Shown here: piece by piece, positions 31,966 through 43,582 of the stretch
Numbering within the stretch: the stretch's first letter is position 1
Layout: each line of letters begins with the position of its first letter
The notes under the pieces: model-generated
Databases searched by the model: none
What the model saw: only the letters and a program-made list of their open reading frames with translations
Told to the model about the DNA's origin: nothing
Made by a program: the position numbers and the translations under genes
Assembly (NCBI GenBank): GCA_014155875.1
Contig: JACEFZ010011456.1
Span: 214,501 to 278,500 of the forward strand
Source of the DNA: Cepaea nemoralis
Lineage: Eukaryota; Mollusca; Gastropoda; Stylommatophora; Helicidae
Direction: 5' to 3'
DNA: 64,000 nucleotides

Positions 31966-32294
31966 GAGGTCATGTGTTTCATCTGGAATTGGACATTGAT
32001 CTGGGCTCCCAGGTCGACCTGACTTAAAATGGTTACCAAGAATGTAAGGGGAAGAAATGGCTGCTGGCATGATACTGTCCGCATCACCTGCCGGGTGCTG
32101 ATTGGTCGATAAAAATATGCATCTAGCACCATATGCCAGATGTGCCTTAAGTCGTGAAAAGGATCCTGGACTTGACAACCTGGCTTTTAATCAAACACAC
32201 ATATGTCCCAGAGCAGGAACCTGATGTGGAGCTGTGACGTGGTGGGGTCAGTACAGTTTGTATGCCTGGATGCACGGAGGAATGGATGGCCTGT

Positions 32295-35237
32295 CTGTCC
32301 CTCAGCCTATAATGGGTGTCCCTCAGCCTGTAATGGGTGTCCCCCAGCCTATAATGGGTGTCCCTCAGCCTACAATGGGTGTCCCTCAGCCTATAGTGGG
32401 TATCCCTCAGCCTACAATGGGTGTCCCTCAGCCTACAATGGGTGTCCCTCAGCCTACAGTGGGTGTCCCTCAGCCTACAGTGGGTGTCCCTCAGCCTACA
32501 GTGGGTGTCCCTCAGCCTACAATGGGTGTCCCTCAGCCTACAATGGGTGTCCCTCAGCCTACAATGGGTGTCCCTCAGCCTACAATGGGTGTCCCTCAGC
32601 CTACAATGGGTGTCCCTCAGCCTATAGTGGGTGTCCCTCAGCCTACAATGGGTGTCTCTCAGGCTACAATGGGTGTCCCCCAGCCTATAATGGGTGTCTC
32701 CCAGCCTATAGTGGGTGTCCCTCAGCCTATAATGGGTGTCCCTCAGCCTATAATGGGTGTCTCCCAGCCTACAATGGGTGTCCCTCCGCCTACAATGGGT
32801 GTCCCTTAGCCTATAATGGGTGTCTCCCAGCCTACAACGGGTGTCCCTTAGCCTACAATGGGTGTCTCCCAGCCTACAATGGGTGTCCCTCAGCCTACAA
32901 TGGGTGTCTCCCAGCCTACAATGGGTGTCTCCCAGCCTACAATGGGTGTCCCCCAGCCTACAATGGGTGTCTCCCAGCCTATAATGGGTGTCTCCCAGCC
33001 TATAATGGGTGTCCCTCAGCCTATAATGGGTGTCCCTCAGCCTATAATGGGTGTCTCCCAGCCTACAATGGGTGTCCCTCAGCCTACAATGGGTGTCCCT
33101 TAGCCTATAATGGGTGTCTCCCAGTCTACAACGGGTGTCCCCCGGCCTACAACGGGTGTCCCCCGGCCTACAACGGGTGTCCCCCAGCCTACAACGGGTG
33201 TCCCCCAGCCTACAACGGGTGTCCCCCAGCCTACAATGGGTGTCTCCCAGCCTACAATGAGTGTCCCTCAGCCTATAATGGGTGTCTCCCAGCCTATAAT
33301 GGGTGTCCCTCAGCCTATAATGGGTGTCCCTCAGCCTATAATGGGTGTCCCTCCACCTATAATGGGTGTCCGTCCGCCTATAGTGGGTGTCCCCCAGCCT
33401 ATAATGGGTGTCTCCCAGCCTACAATAGGTGTCCCTCCTCCTATAATGGGTGTCTCCCAGCCTATAATGGGTGTCCCTCAGCCTATAATGGATGTCTCCC
33501 AGCCTACAATAGGTGTCCCTCAGCCTATAATGGGTGTCTCCCAGCCTACAATAGGTGTCCCTCAGCCTATAATGTGTGTCCCTCCGCTTATAATGGTGTC
33601 CCTCCGCCTATAGTGGGTGTCCCTCCGCCTATAATGGGTGTCTCCCAGCCTACAATGGGTGTCCCTCAGCCTACAGTGGGTGTCCCTCAGCCTACAATGG
33701 GTGTCCCTCAGCCTACAATGGGTGTCCCTCAGGCTACAATGGGTGTCCCTCAGGCTACAATGGGTGTCCCCCAGCATATAATGGGTGTCTCCCAGCCTAT
33801 AGTGGGTGTCTCCCAGCCTACAATGGGTGTCCCTCAGCCTATAATGGGTGTCTCCCAGCCTACAACGAGTGTCCCTCGGCCTACAACGGGTGTCCCCCGG
33901 CCTACAACGGGTGTCCCCCAGCCTACAATAGGTGTCCCTCCGCCTATAATGGGTGTCTCCCAGCCTACAACGGGTGTCCCCCGGCCTACAACGGGTGTCC
34001 CCCAGCCTACAATAGGTGTCCCTCCGCCTATAATGGGTGTCTCCCAGCCTATAATGGGTGTCTCCCAGCCTACAATAGGTGTCCCTCAGCCTAGAATGAG
34101 TGTCCCTCAGCCTATAATGGGTGTCTCCCAGCCTTCAATATGTGTCCCTCAGCCTATAATGGGTGTCCCTCTGCCTATAATGGGTGTCCCTCTGCCTATA
34201 ATGGGTGTCCGTCCGCCTATAGTGGGTGTCCCCCAGCCTATAATGGATGTCTCCCAGCCTACAATAGGTGTCCCTCCTCCTATAATGGGTGTCTCCCAGC
34301 CTATAATGGGTGTCCCTCAGCCTATAATGGGTGTCCCCCAGCCTATAATGGATGTCTCCCAGCCTATAATGGGTGTCCCTCAGCCTATAATGGATGTCTC
34401 CCAGCCTACAATAGGTGTCCCTCAGCCTATAATGGGTGTCTCCCAGCCTACAATAGGTGTCCCTCAGCCTATAATAGGTGTCCCTCCGCCTATAATAGGT
34501 GTCCCTCCGCCTATAGTGGGTGTCCCCCAGCCTATAATGGGTGTCTCCCAGCCTACAATAGGTGTCCCTCCGCCTATAATGGGTGTCTCCCAGCCTATAA
34601 CGGGTGTCCCTCCGCCTATAATGGGTGTCTCCCAGCCTATAATGGGTGTCTCCCAGCCTACAATAGGTGTCCCTCAGCCTAGAATGAGTGTCCCTCAGCC
34701 TATAATGGGTGTCTCCCAGCCTTCAATATGTGTCCCTCAGCCTATAATGGGTGTCCCTCTGCCTATAATGGGTGTCCCTCTGCCTATAATGGGTGTCCGT
34801 CCGCCTATAGTGGGTGTCCCCCAGCCTATAATGGATGTCTCCCAGCCTACAATAGGTGTCCCTCCTCCTATAATGGGTGTCTCCCAGCCTATAATGGGTG
34901 TCCCTCAGCCTATAATGGGTGTCCCCCAGCCTATAATGGGTGTCTCCCAGCCTATAATGGGTGTCCCTCAGCCTATAATGGATGTCTCCCAGCCTACAAT
35001 AGGTGTCCCTCAGCCTATAATGGGTGTCTCCCAGCCTACAATAGGTGTCCCTCAGCCTATAATAGGTGTCCCTCCACCTATAGTGGGTGTCCCCCAGCCT
35101 ATAATGGGTGTCTCCCAGCCTACAATAGGTGTCCCTCCGCCTATAATGGGTGTCTCCCAGCCTATAACGGGTGTCCCTCAGCCTATAATGGGTGTCCCCC
35201 AGCCTATAGTGGGTGTCCCTCGCCTATAGTGGGTGTC
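32295..35237. repeat. Giant 21-bp minisatellite (~140 copies)
   Basis: Units read CCCTCAGCCTATAATGGGTG plus T, with CCCAGCC, CCCCGGCC, CTACAA and GTCTCCC variants. At 21 bp the array is open in all three + frames, up to 1008 codons (heptads such as CPSAYNG and VPQPTMG). A 588-bp higher-order duplication (28 units) is marked by CCTAGAATGAGTGTCCC at about 34089 and 34677. No start context, splice site or codon bias supports a gene. Confidence 0.97.
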
Positions 35238-35324
35238 AGAAAATATCTTGAGAAGTACAGGTGGCACATGTGATATTGCCCTTATTTCCCATCGAGTCCT
35301 GAGCAGTTTATAAAAATAAGGGGC

Positions 35325-35735
35325 AAGCACCCTGTGCACTTGTGGATTGGCACCGCAGACGTACTCAAAGACTGCCCAAAATATGTTCTATCTAGGACAA
35401 CCTTCTGGCCTAGAGAAACGACAGTGATCCAGCAGCTTTGATTTTTTGGGACAAATCCATGACCGGTGCGATGTGTTGAGATTTCTCGATTTTGAGCTAT
35501 CTTAATTTTTTTCCAAAAAAATTGTCCCAGTAGGGCAGATTATTACTGTTACAGGCATATCTAGTGTCAGCACATTGTTTTAGACTAATTTCTTAGTGAT
35601 CCAGCAGCTTCAGTTTTTTGGGGAAAATCCATGGAAGATAATAACTTTAAGGACCACTGAGTAAACTAAAAAAGACATACAAGAGCAACATTGCAGATAT
35701 AGGCACATTTCAAGAGAACAAAAGAAGAAGAGGAA
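35325..35735 (+). mobile_element. LINE family 8, eroded 3' end with internal insertion
   Basis: Two pieces (35330-35425 and 35645-35735) match family 8 (CACTTGTGGATTGGCACCGC; GGACCACTGAGTAAACTAAA). Between them is a 170-bp segment bounded by a direct repeat AGTGATCCAGCAGCTT (35426 and 35596). Confidence 0.65.
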
Positions 35736-35739
35736 GAAA

Positions 35740-36175
35740 GAGGGCTAGCAACACATATCCAATATGTCCCCTAGCATAGAAAAGGGTCTCTGTGTGTTGT
35801 TGTCTTTCACTCATGCCGTCAGGCGTTGTGGGGAGGAGTATTTGAAGTTCCAGCGCCAATGACTATAACGCCTTTAATTCATGTTCATCTGTGATTCATG
35901 AGCAGTATTGTCTAGGATCAAGTACATTCCCTACTGGTTGGCTAGACCTGTCATAGGTTCCGACCTATTTAACCCCGTGTCTGTGTGTGATATAACATAT
36001 GTGATGGTCTTTGACTAGCATGTCTCCACAATATGTATATGTTTGTACCTATGACAAAAGGTCAAGACTTCCAGATGTTTCTTTCCATCACATTGTATCG
36101 TAGAAGATAAGTGACAAATAAAAGCATAAATATCCTGATCTTTATGTCATATGTGATTATGGCGTATCATAATAT
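35740..36175. other. Unassigned sequence
   Basis: No frame, repeat unit or element end is visible. TGACAAATAAAAGCATAAAT at 36111 is AT-rich only. Confidence 0.35.
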
Positions 36176-36179
36176 GATT

Positions 36180-36770
36180 GTTAAGGACATTTATGCAAAA
36201 TTTCACCATCATTTTAATTTTAATAAAGTTCTTTATAATCAACATGTCAGTGAATGTGACTAATTTAGAGCTGATGTTTTTTTTTTTTTCAGGTTGTCCA
36301 AAGAATTTGACTGTTATTTTAATGCACTTATTTTTTTTCAGTGTGCTAAACAATTTGACCCTGATTTTATTTGCATTTTTGTTTTCAACATGTCAAAAGA
36401 ATTTGACATTTGTTTAATGCAGTTTTATTTCCCAACTCGTCAGAAAATTTCACCTGGGTTTAATGCCGTTATTTTGTTCAACGTGTAAGAATATTTGCCC
36501 ATGATTTGTAGGCAGTTTTATTTCATCAACACATGGCAATGATTTTAATGCACTTGTTTCCTCCCAATGTCTGTGAATTTGGCCATTATTATTAATGCAG
36601 TTGTCAACAACCCCCTCCCCAAATGTCTGTAAATTTAGCCATTATATTAATGCATATTCCCCCCCCCCCCCCAAAAAAAAATATATATATATGTGAATTT
36701 GGTCATTAATGCAGTCTTATTTTTCCCCAACATATCTGTGAATTTGGTCATTAATGCAGTTCCTATAAGA
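36180..36770. repeat. Degenerate ~55-bp tandem repeat, about ten copies
   Basis: Recurring GAATTTGACCATTATTTTAA-type phrases are separated by T-rich runs, some ending TTTTTTTTCAG (36285-36295, 36331-36341). Divergence is high. Confidence 0.65.
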
Positions 36771-36839
36771 TGTTACTATATTAGATGAGGTTGTAAGTAC
36801 TAGTTTTTTTTATTTATTGTGATATATGCAAGCAAATCA

Positions 36840-37610
36840 TAGACAATTAGCAGAAAAGTGAAGAATTATGTGGAAGCTGCAGAGATGTGGTTTTATAGAA
36901 AAATGATAAGAACAATTTGGATGCATAGAAAGAGCAATGAAGATATCTTGAAAGAAGTTAACTCACAAAGAGAACCATCAGACGAAGACAGTCCACATTC
37001 TTTGGACAAGTCATGAGAAGAGAAAAGCTGGAGTTTGTCGGCACAGTGGAAGAGTTAGAGGGCAGGAGATACAGTTTAGTTTAGTTTAGTCGAGGGATCA
37101 ACATCACGGCTCACGGGTGTAACCTATAAGTGCTCCGTTATCCTCCTAACTCAAACCTGAGTTTGGAGAAACTCAGCTCAGTGCACGAACTCTGTAGCAC
37201 CGGTGAGGATCCTGAAATACTTTGGGTAGATTTTTTACTCGAAATTTTGCCTGAGCAGCGCCGTTAGGCTACTCTTTTTCGATTTCCAACTGCCAAGAGA
37301 TTACGTGCGCAACAATACACACGGGCATCCGATCTCACTACCCAGAGACCAGGGGAAATTTTATTACTAGAAGTCCACGTGAAAAAATCCCGGTCCTCAC
37401 CGGGGCTTGAACCCGGGACCTCCAGCACTCGAGGCGGATGCCATACCTCGAGACCACGTAGCCCCCTCAGGAGATACAGGGGGAGGCCAAGAGAGAGGAT
37501 ATTAGACAGTCTGACACATGGAGTGGAGGAATGTCTTGTTTAGAAATGATTGGCAGCACAAGAGAAAGAAGGCTTCTGTATAAGATATAGAAGGTTGTGG
37601 ACAGACATGA
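36840..37610 (+). mobile_element. RTE-like LINE 3' fragment split by SINE B
   Basis: Broken frames give AAEMWFYRKMIRTIW-like and FGQVMRREKLEFVGTVEEL-like sequence; after the SINE, GRPREREDIRQSDTW-like sequence. It resembles the family 1/2 C-terminus but is more diverged. Confidence 0.7.
37074..37467 (-). mobile_element. SINE B, complete, with exact target duplication
   Basis: Bounded by CAGGAGATACA (37063-37073 and 37468-37478). The reverse strand starts GGGGGCTACGTGGTCTCGAG, has the B-box GGTCCCGGGTTCAAGCCCC and ends TTGATCCCTCGACTAAACTA. Length 394 bp. Confidence 0.94.
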
Positions 37611-37689
37611 TCATCAGCACCACACAGCGTGGACTATAAGAAATTAGTCGTCATATTATCCTCACTGCACATAGAATTGTTCAGTTATC

Positions 37690-37790
37690 TATTAGTGGAC
37701 TGTTCTTTTTTGGCCCGCTGCATAGCGTTCTTGTCTGGCTTCACCTCTTTTGACTTGATGTTCTTGAAGTCTGGTCAATAAGAAAAAAAT
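37690..37790 (-). mobile_element. LINE family 7 fragment
   Basis: The reverse frame reads LQEHQVKRGEARQERYAAGQ, matching LREQQIKRGVAKQEHYAGSQ of the copy at 18299. Confidence 0.75.
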
Positions 37791-37849
37791 TAGGAAGGGA
37801 TAAGATGGAGGATACAAAACAAAGTTGTGAATTCTGAGAGTTACTATTT

Positions 37850-38110
37850 GTGACCATGGTTTGTTAACATTGGTGAATACTGACAATACAGTTGGGATGA
37901 TGGTTGTTAACATTGGTGAATACTGAGAACACAGTTGTGATGATGGTTTGTTAACATTGGTGAATACTGAGAACACAGTTGTGATGATGGTTTGTTAACA
38001 TTGGTGAATACTGAGAACACAGTTGTGACCATGGTTTGGTAACATTGGTGATCACTGAAAATACAGTTGTGATGATGGTTTGTTAACATTAGTGAATAAT
38101 GAAAGTAAAT
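37850..38110. repeat. ~44-bp tandem repeat, five to six copies
   Basis: Units contain GGTTTGTTAACATTGGTGAA and TACTGAGAACACAGTTGTGA. Increasingly diverged copies extend to about 38300. Confidence 0.88.
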
Positions 38111-38309
38111 TTTCAACAATAGTTTACTAAATTTGGAGATTATTCAAAGTAAACTTTTTATAAAAGTTTGTTAGTGCTTGTGAAAAAGGAAGTAAACTTT
38201 TTACAAAAGTGTGTTAACACAGGTGAATATTGACAGTAAAATTTCATCAGCTCATCAATCTGTCAATGAATATTGAAATTAAATTGCTGACAATAGTTTG
38301 TTAACATTT

Positions 38310-38860
38310 CTGATGACTCCTATCTTTTACAAAATTATGTCTACCTCGTGCTGAATAATGGAGCCATCAACATAAATTTGTGTTGCTGTCGTGCATTTCA
38401 TACATGTCCATCCATCACAGATGTTGAGGTCGAGTTTATGTTCTCACCATTATCGGCTGTAAATTGGCAGCAATATAAAAACTGTTCTTTGTTTCTTCTG
38501 TATTTTATAATTGTTTAATTATGTCTAAAGTTGAATTTTGATATATGATTATATTTTCCTAAGAGGCTATGGTTGTCAGTTTTGTTTTAATATATTGGTT
38601 GATTTCAAGTTTTCGATGATTAAATATATGTATGATAGAGTGAGCGAGAGAGAGAGAGTTATTTGAAATAAATATTTTTCTAGTCGTCTAGACCTGTGAG
38701 CCTTTTTGCCGCACTCTGATTTATTATGAGTAATTAACATCAGTACACTCTGTGGTGTGAAGGGGTTACGGACGGGTTCGTGACCCCGCACACAGGCATT
38801 TGAAACACAGCTGTGCATGATTTGGCATCACACTGTGTTGCGTTGGTTTTTTACGAAATG
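38310..38860. other. Unassigned sequence
   Basis: AT-rich; a short GAGCGAGAGAGAGAGAG run at 38641. No gene or element seen. Confidence 0.35.
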
Positions 38861-38864
38861 GTAT

Positions 38865-38965
38865 GGGTGCCGGTCATTAAGAAAGCAGTGGCAAACTACT
38901 GAACATAAACTTACCAAGACATCACAAACAGCCAAGAAATGCTGTGTAAAGGATATGCAACTGAC
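38865..38965 (+). mobile_element. SINE D fragment
   Basis: AAAGCAGTGGCAAACTACTG and GTGTAAAGGATATGCAACT match SINE D. Confidence 0.7.
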
Positions 38966-39090
38966 TTTATTTTTTTAACACTCAGAACAAATCCATTATT
39001 GCTCAGTCTCTCCCAGCAGAAGTTAAAGGGTGTGGATGCTGACTGTTTCAGTTGTGAGCTTGGTTAGCCACATATCAGACCCATGATTGC

Positions 39091-39230
39091 CGGGAAGGTT
39101 AACCCGGTCAACAAATGCCCGCAGAAGTCGGATGTGTCGGCCTAACGGCGCAAGAACGCACTCTGCTGTAAACAGGCACAACGCAATCACGTCTGGAAAA
39201 AAACTCCGGATGAACGCAGAAGAAGAAGAC
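39091..39230 (+). mobile_element. SINE C
   Basis: Clean copy from CCGGGAAGGTTAACCCGG to CGGATGAACGCAGAAGAAGA. A short duplication (ATGATTG at 39082 and 39233) flanks it. Confidence 0.9.
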
Positions 39231-39424
39231 CGATGATTGGACCCAGCCGCGCATACCACTAGACCAGCCATAATAATCCAGAGTGTTTATTAGGAGTTGT
39301 GTCTCATTGCAGCAAGCTGTCTTTTATTGCCCACAGTAAATCCTCTCTGTCCATCTTCAGTGTCCCCATGATAAAAAAAAAAGTTAGTTGTGTATCGTTT
39401 ACAGAACGCTTCAGTCAATCTCAG

Positions 39425-39500
39425 CATTTCTTTTGGCTTTTTGTGATTTCTTGGCAATTTTACGTCCAGTAGTTTGCCATTGCTTTCTGAACGACCGGCA
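39425..39500 (-). mobile_element. SINE D fragment
   Basis: TTTCTTGGCAATTTTACGTC and GTTTGCCATTGCTTTCTGAA are the reverse complement of the centre of SINE D. Confidence 0.65.
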
Positions 39501-40066
39501 CTCATACCATTTTATAAAACCAACCCACAGTTGTGTTGTCAACACGGTATGCGAGATTACAAATTGTATCCGTAACTCCTTTGCCACAGAGCCAAATGAT
39601 AGGTGTTTTTGAAGTTAGCATATCAACTTTGTGATTCATAAACCTCTACATGAACTGGACAATAGATCCACACAAGATCCTGAAAGTTACTCATGCCACA
39701 ATGACAAGAAATCATTAAATGTTACTCAACACAGATGGAGTCCTTATTTCTAGCATAATTATTGGAATTGATAACATGTCAGATTTTATTTCTTGATATT
39801 GTTATCATTTGTTTGGTTTAATTTGTATTCTTTCTTGAAGTGCTTTAAACTTTAGATTACTCTTCTTTATAAATTCCTTTTTTTTTTAATTTCTTCTGTC
39901 TCTTAATATATACCTTTTTGTTTTTCTTTCTAGTTTTTTTTTTGATGTTTGGCTTTCTCTCATTCTGTCCTGTTATTAATTGCTTTTACCTATATTCACA
40001 AGTTTTTCTTTTGGTGTGTGTCTTATTTTTTTCTATTTTAATGTTCTTACTTTGTCTCTCATTTGC

Positions 40067-40068
<2 letters not shown>
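39501..40068. other. Unassigned T-rich sequence
   Basis: Pyrimidine-rich on the + strand with no coding or repeat signal before the tetranucleotide run. Confidence 0.35.
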
Positions 40069-40124
<56 letters not shown>

Positions 40125-40160
40125 GTCTTTCTGTCTGTCTTTCTTTCTTTCTTTCTTTCA
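40069..40160. repeat. (TTTC)n microsatellite
   Basis: About 22 TTTC repeats with a few TGTC changes. Confidence 0.97.
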
Positions 40161-40324
40161 TTAGCCATCCCCAAACAGAAGAATCATTAGGAATCAGAGA
40201 GCCTTGTCTCACACTGTGAATGTCATGGGTCTGGACATATTGTAGGTCACTGAATCATGTGGTCAGATGACCAGCTACAAGCTTAATCAATCTTCCTTAT
40301 GAGGAGAATCTGGAAGTCAGCTTA

Positions 40325-40890
40325 CAAGATTGGGTTGGGCCCAGAGATACAACATTGGGTTGGACCCAGAGATATGAGATTGGGTTGGGCCCAAAGATAC
40401 AACATTGGGTTGGACCCAGAGATATGAGATTGGGTTGGGCCCAGAGATACAACATTGGGTTGGACCCAGAGATATGAGATTGGGTTGGGCCCAGAGATAC
40501 AACATTGGGTTGGACCCAGACATATGAGATTGGGTTGGGCCCAGAGATACAACATTGGGTTGGACCCAGAGATATGAGATTGGGTTGGGCCCAAAGATAC
40601 AACATTGGGTTGGACCCAGAGATATGAGATTGGGTTGGGCCCAGAGATATGAGATTAAGTTGGGCCTAGAGATACAAGATTGGGTTGGACCTAGAGATAC
40701 GAGATTGGGTTGGACCCAGAAATATGAGATTGGGATGGGTCTGGAGATAGAAGTTTGGGTTGGACCCAGCGATACAAGATTGGGTTGGACACAGAGATGC
40801 ATGAAGAATTGATCTAACCCACAGATACGAGATCGGGTTGGACACAGAGATACAAGATTTGATCTAACCCAGAGATACAATATTGGGTCT
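40325..40890. repeat. 25-bp minisatellite with alternating (50-bp) higher-order unit
   Basis: Units TTGGGTTGGACCCAGAGATA plus TGAGA alternate with TTGGGTTGGGCCCAGAGATA plus CAACA. A family 8 LINE separates it from three more copies at 42497-42550. Confidence 0.93.
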
Positions 40891-42496
40891 AACACTTCTT
40901 CTTTCGTTCGCTTAAAATATGTCTATAACTGCAATGTTGCCCCTTGTATGAATTTAGCTTTCTTTTTTTAATTCACTCAGCGGTCCATAGAGTTTATCTT
41001 CCACTGTTGTCTCTCTAGGTCAGAAGGTTTGTCTAGATATGTTGTATTTTGGGCAGTCTTGGAGTACGTTCTCTACTGTCTGTGACGCCAATCCACATGT
41101 GCACATGGCTGATTCACTAATCTTGAATTTTCTATACATATGGTTGCGTAATCTATTGTGTCCTGTTCTGAGGCACAGAATAATGACTTGTTCTAGTATG
41201 TCCATAATGTGGTGGTCGTCTTGAGCAGGTTTAGGCGGCTTTCTGACTGATTTGATCATTCTTTTCTTTTGGTGGTATGTAACGGGCACATCAGGCTGTC
41301 TTCTTTTGCTCCTTCCTTAGCTAATCGAACAGCTCTGTTGTTTCCAGGTATTCCACAGTGGGATGGTATCCACTGTATGGTGACCTTATGCTGACTGCTA
41401 ATTTCAGAAAGTAGTGTCCTTAGTACTGGCAATTTCCCATACAGGAGCGTCTCGAGTACTGATTTTGCATCTGTCAGTAGCACCATGGTTGTGTACCATG
41501 GCTGGTATTTAGTAATTTCTCTGTTGCTATCTTGATTGCCTCAATTTCAGCATCATAGTTATTGCAGTACTTTCCTGTTGGTACTCTGCCCGTGCCCTGA
41601 GTATTATTTGGGTATTCTATGTACACTCCCGCTCCTCCATTTCAAACAGCATTTTGTGCTGACCCATCTGTGTAGACTCGGATCCAGAGGTCCTGTGGGT
41701 ATTTTTCATCAAGGAAGCTGAGAGTGGCTGTTCTGTGCTGTACACTGCACCGTTCTTCCTTGTCAAATATTCCTCTCACTTTTGTCTGTATTTGTAGTGA
41801 TAGTCTATGTTCATCTTTCCATGTAGTGTTCGCTCTTGAATAGTTTTCAGGGATACACCAACTGTGGGGAGATCAGTGGTTTTTCTGCAGAGTCGTTTGA
41901 CCTGGTGGATAAAACTGCTTCTTTTCAACCGCCCCATAGCTAAGTTTTCAAATCTATTCTTCTTAGGGTGGCCGGGCAAGCTGATGAACTTTTCTGCTTG
42001 TATTAGCGTTTTCGTATCTCTGCGCTCTCTCAGTGCTTGTGTCCTCCCCATTTTCTCCATCTCCACTATAGGGGTTGATCTCATCCTTCCTGTGGTGACT
42101 CTAAGTGCTTGATGTTGCACCTTGTCCAGCTCTTGTAGTGTGGTTTTTGATGCTGAACACCACGCAGTTGACCTGTATTCCAGCTGTGGTCGTATGCTCT
42201 GTTGATAAACTTTGCTAAGTATATTCCCATTGGCTCCCCATGTGGTTACACTTAGTTTTCTCAGGATGGCTATTTTCCTTCTGGCTTTTGCTACTGCTTT
42301 GTTGATGTACTTTTTCCATGTCAGCCTGCCATCAAATGTTACTCCAAGGTATTTTGGTTCTTTATCTTCTCTAAGGGGTATTCCATTTATCTGAATGATC
42401 CCTGCCTTTTGTTTTGGAGAGAGGATAAATAGAGTGGTGCTGCACTTGTCAGTGTTTATGCTGACACACCATCTATTTGTCCAGGGTTTACCACTG
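40891..42496 (-). mobile_element. LINE family 8 (jockey/I-like), C-terminal half with RNase H
   Basis: Reverse-strand order: thumb and connection (42504-41776) with VSINTDKCSTTLFILSPKQK, KYLGVTFDGRLTWKKYINKA and SIRPQLEYRSTAWCSASKTT; RNase H (about 41700-41256) with IRVYTDGSA-type start, DAKSVLETLLYG and IQWIPSHCGIPGNNRAVRLA; C-terminal segment (41289-40900) with RTGHNRLRNHMYRKFKI and CTCGLASQTVENVLQDCPKY. A few stops separate the parts. The 3' end is GCGAACGAAAGAAGAAG. It is inserted in the 25-bp array. Confidence 0.9.
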
Positions 42497-42552
42497 AGAT
42501 ACAAGATTAGGTCGAACCCAGACTTACAAGACCAGGTTGAACCCAGAGTTGT
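42497..42552. repeat. Remnant of the 25-bp array beyond LINE family 8
   Basis: GAGATACAAGATTAGGTCGA and ACCCAGACTTACAAGACCAG are diverged copies of the unit at 40325-40890. Confidence 0.75.
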
Positions 42553-42554
42553 AT

Positions 42555-42755
42555 ATCATCTTCCCGGAAGGCTATTCTGGTCAACAAATGCCAGGAAAAA
42601 TTTGAATGTGTCGGCCAAGAGGAGCAAATATCGCACTCAGTTTGGCTGTAAATTTTCTCATTGCAATTACACCCAAAATAGAAAAAGAAAATATCGGACA
42701 CATGAAGAAGAAGAACAAGGAGAAGAAAAAAGAGGAAGAAGAAGAATGTTATCTG
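42555..42755 (+). mobile_element. Diverged SINE C relative
   Basis: GGTCAACAAATGCCAGG, GAATGTGTCGGCCAAGAGGA and the (GAA)-rich end follow SINE C order, but the middle differs. It may be an older subfamily. Confidence 0.65.
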
Positions 42756-42847
42756 AAAACAAATCCCTCCTTGTATAGGAATTGAACCTAGATCTCGTGT
42801 TGATAAATCAGTGCTCGGTCCACTGGACCATTATATGTGCACTCTAG

Positions 42848-42997
42848 TACAAGGTGTATTTTTAATGACTGTGGATATTGCCATTCCAAGTTTTGTATTT
42901 ACCTTTTATGTTGCTTAAACTCCACACAGGGTGAATACAAAACTTGGAACCGCAATATTTTCAAAAACCCAGTCATTGTAAAATACACCCTGTATAA
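42848..42997. mobile_element. Small palindromic MITE (copy 1)
   Basis: The left half AAGGTGTATTTTTAATGACT ... CCAAGTTTTGTATT is repeated inverted in AATACAAAACTTGG ... AGTCATTGTAAAATACACCC. A second copy lies at 59795-59947. No coding capacity. Confidence 0.8.
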
Positions 42998-43014
42998 AAG
43001 GGTAAAGGTAGCCA

Positions 43015-43360
43015 CTTGTCAGATATTCCTAGCCAAAACCTGCTCAAGGCGGCTACTATGTTATGGACAGACCAGAATGGGGCACAATAGATTACGCAAC
43101 CACATGTACATATACAAAATTCAAGATTGGTGAAACAGCCATGTGCACAAGTGGATTGACGTCGCAGACAGCAGAGCACATACTCCAAGACTACCCAAAA
43201 TACGACATATCTAGGCAAACCATCTGGTCTAGAGAGACGACGGTGGAATATAAACTTTATGGACCGCTGAGTGAACTAAAAAAAGACAGTTAAATGCATA
43301 CAAGAGACAACAATGCAGTTATAGACACATTTCAAGCGAAGGAAAGAAGGAGACGATATT
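43015..43360 (+). mobile_element. LINE family 8, 3' end
   Basis: The frame contains MCTSGLTSQTAEHILQDYPK and ETTVEYKLYGPLSELKKDS; the end is GCGAAGGAAAGAAGGAGACG. Confidence 0.85.
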
Positions 43361-43582
43361 CCTAAAAATGAGTACCAGGAAATTTTCTCGGAAGTAAATT
43401 CCGCAGGTTTAAAAAAAAAGGCCAGATCACCCATCGAGTGCCGATTGATGTATCAAAATATAGGACCAGCACGATACACCCATTATGGCATAAAGCGTGG
43501 ATGAGGCTTTTCTACTGCACTTATCTCCAGCTTATGGTATTGCAACCTGGCAAATGCGACGGTGGAACGAATGGGAGCAGTG
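43361..43582. other. Unassigned sequence
   Basis: Loosely similar to 32010-32190, which also follows a family 8 3' end, so the two may belong to a common downstream repeat. Not resolved. Confidence 0.35.

Noticed and set aside
32203..35229. 1008-codon open frame of heptads (CPSAYNG / VPQPTMG) as a structural or collagen-like protein
   Set aside because: The frame is an automatic result of a 21-bp stop-free unit; all three + frames are open, there is no start context, no splice signal and no non-repetitive coding end.
39918..40219. T-rich frames with FLSFFLS repeats as a membrane protein
   Set aside because: They are translations of a (TTTC)n microsatellite.
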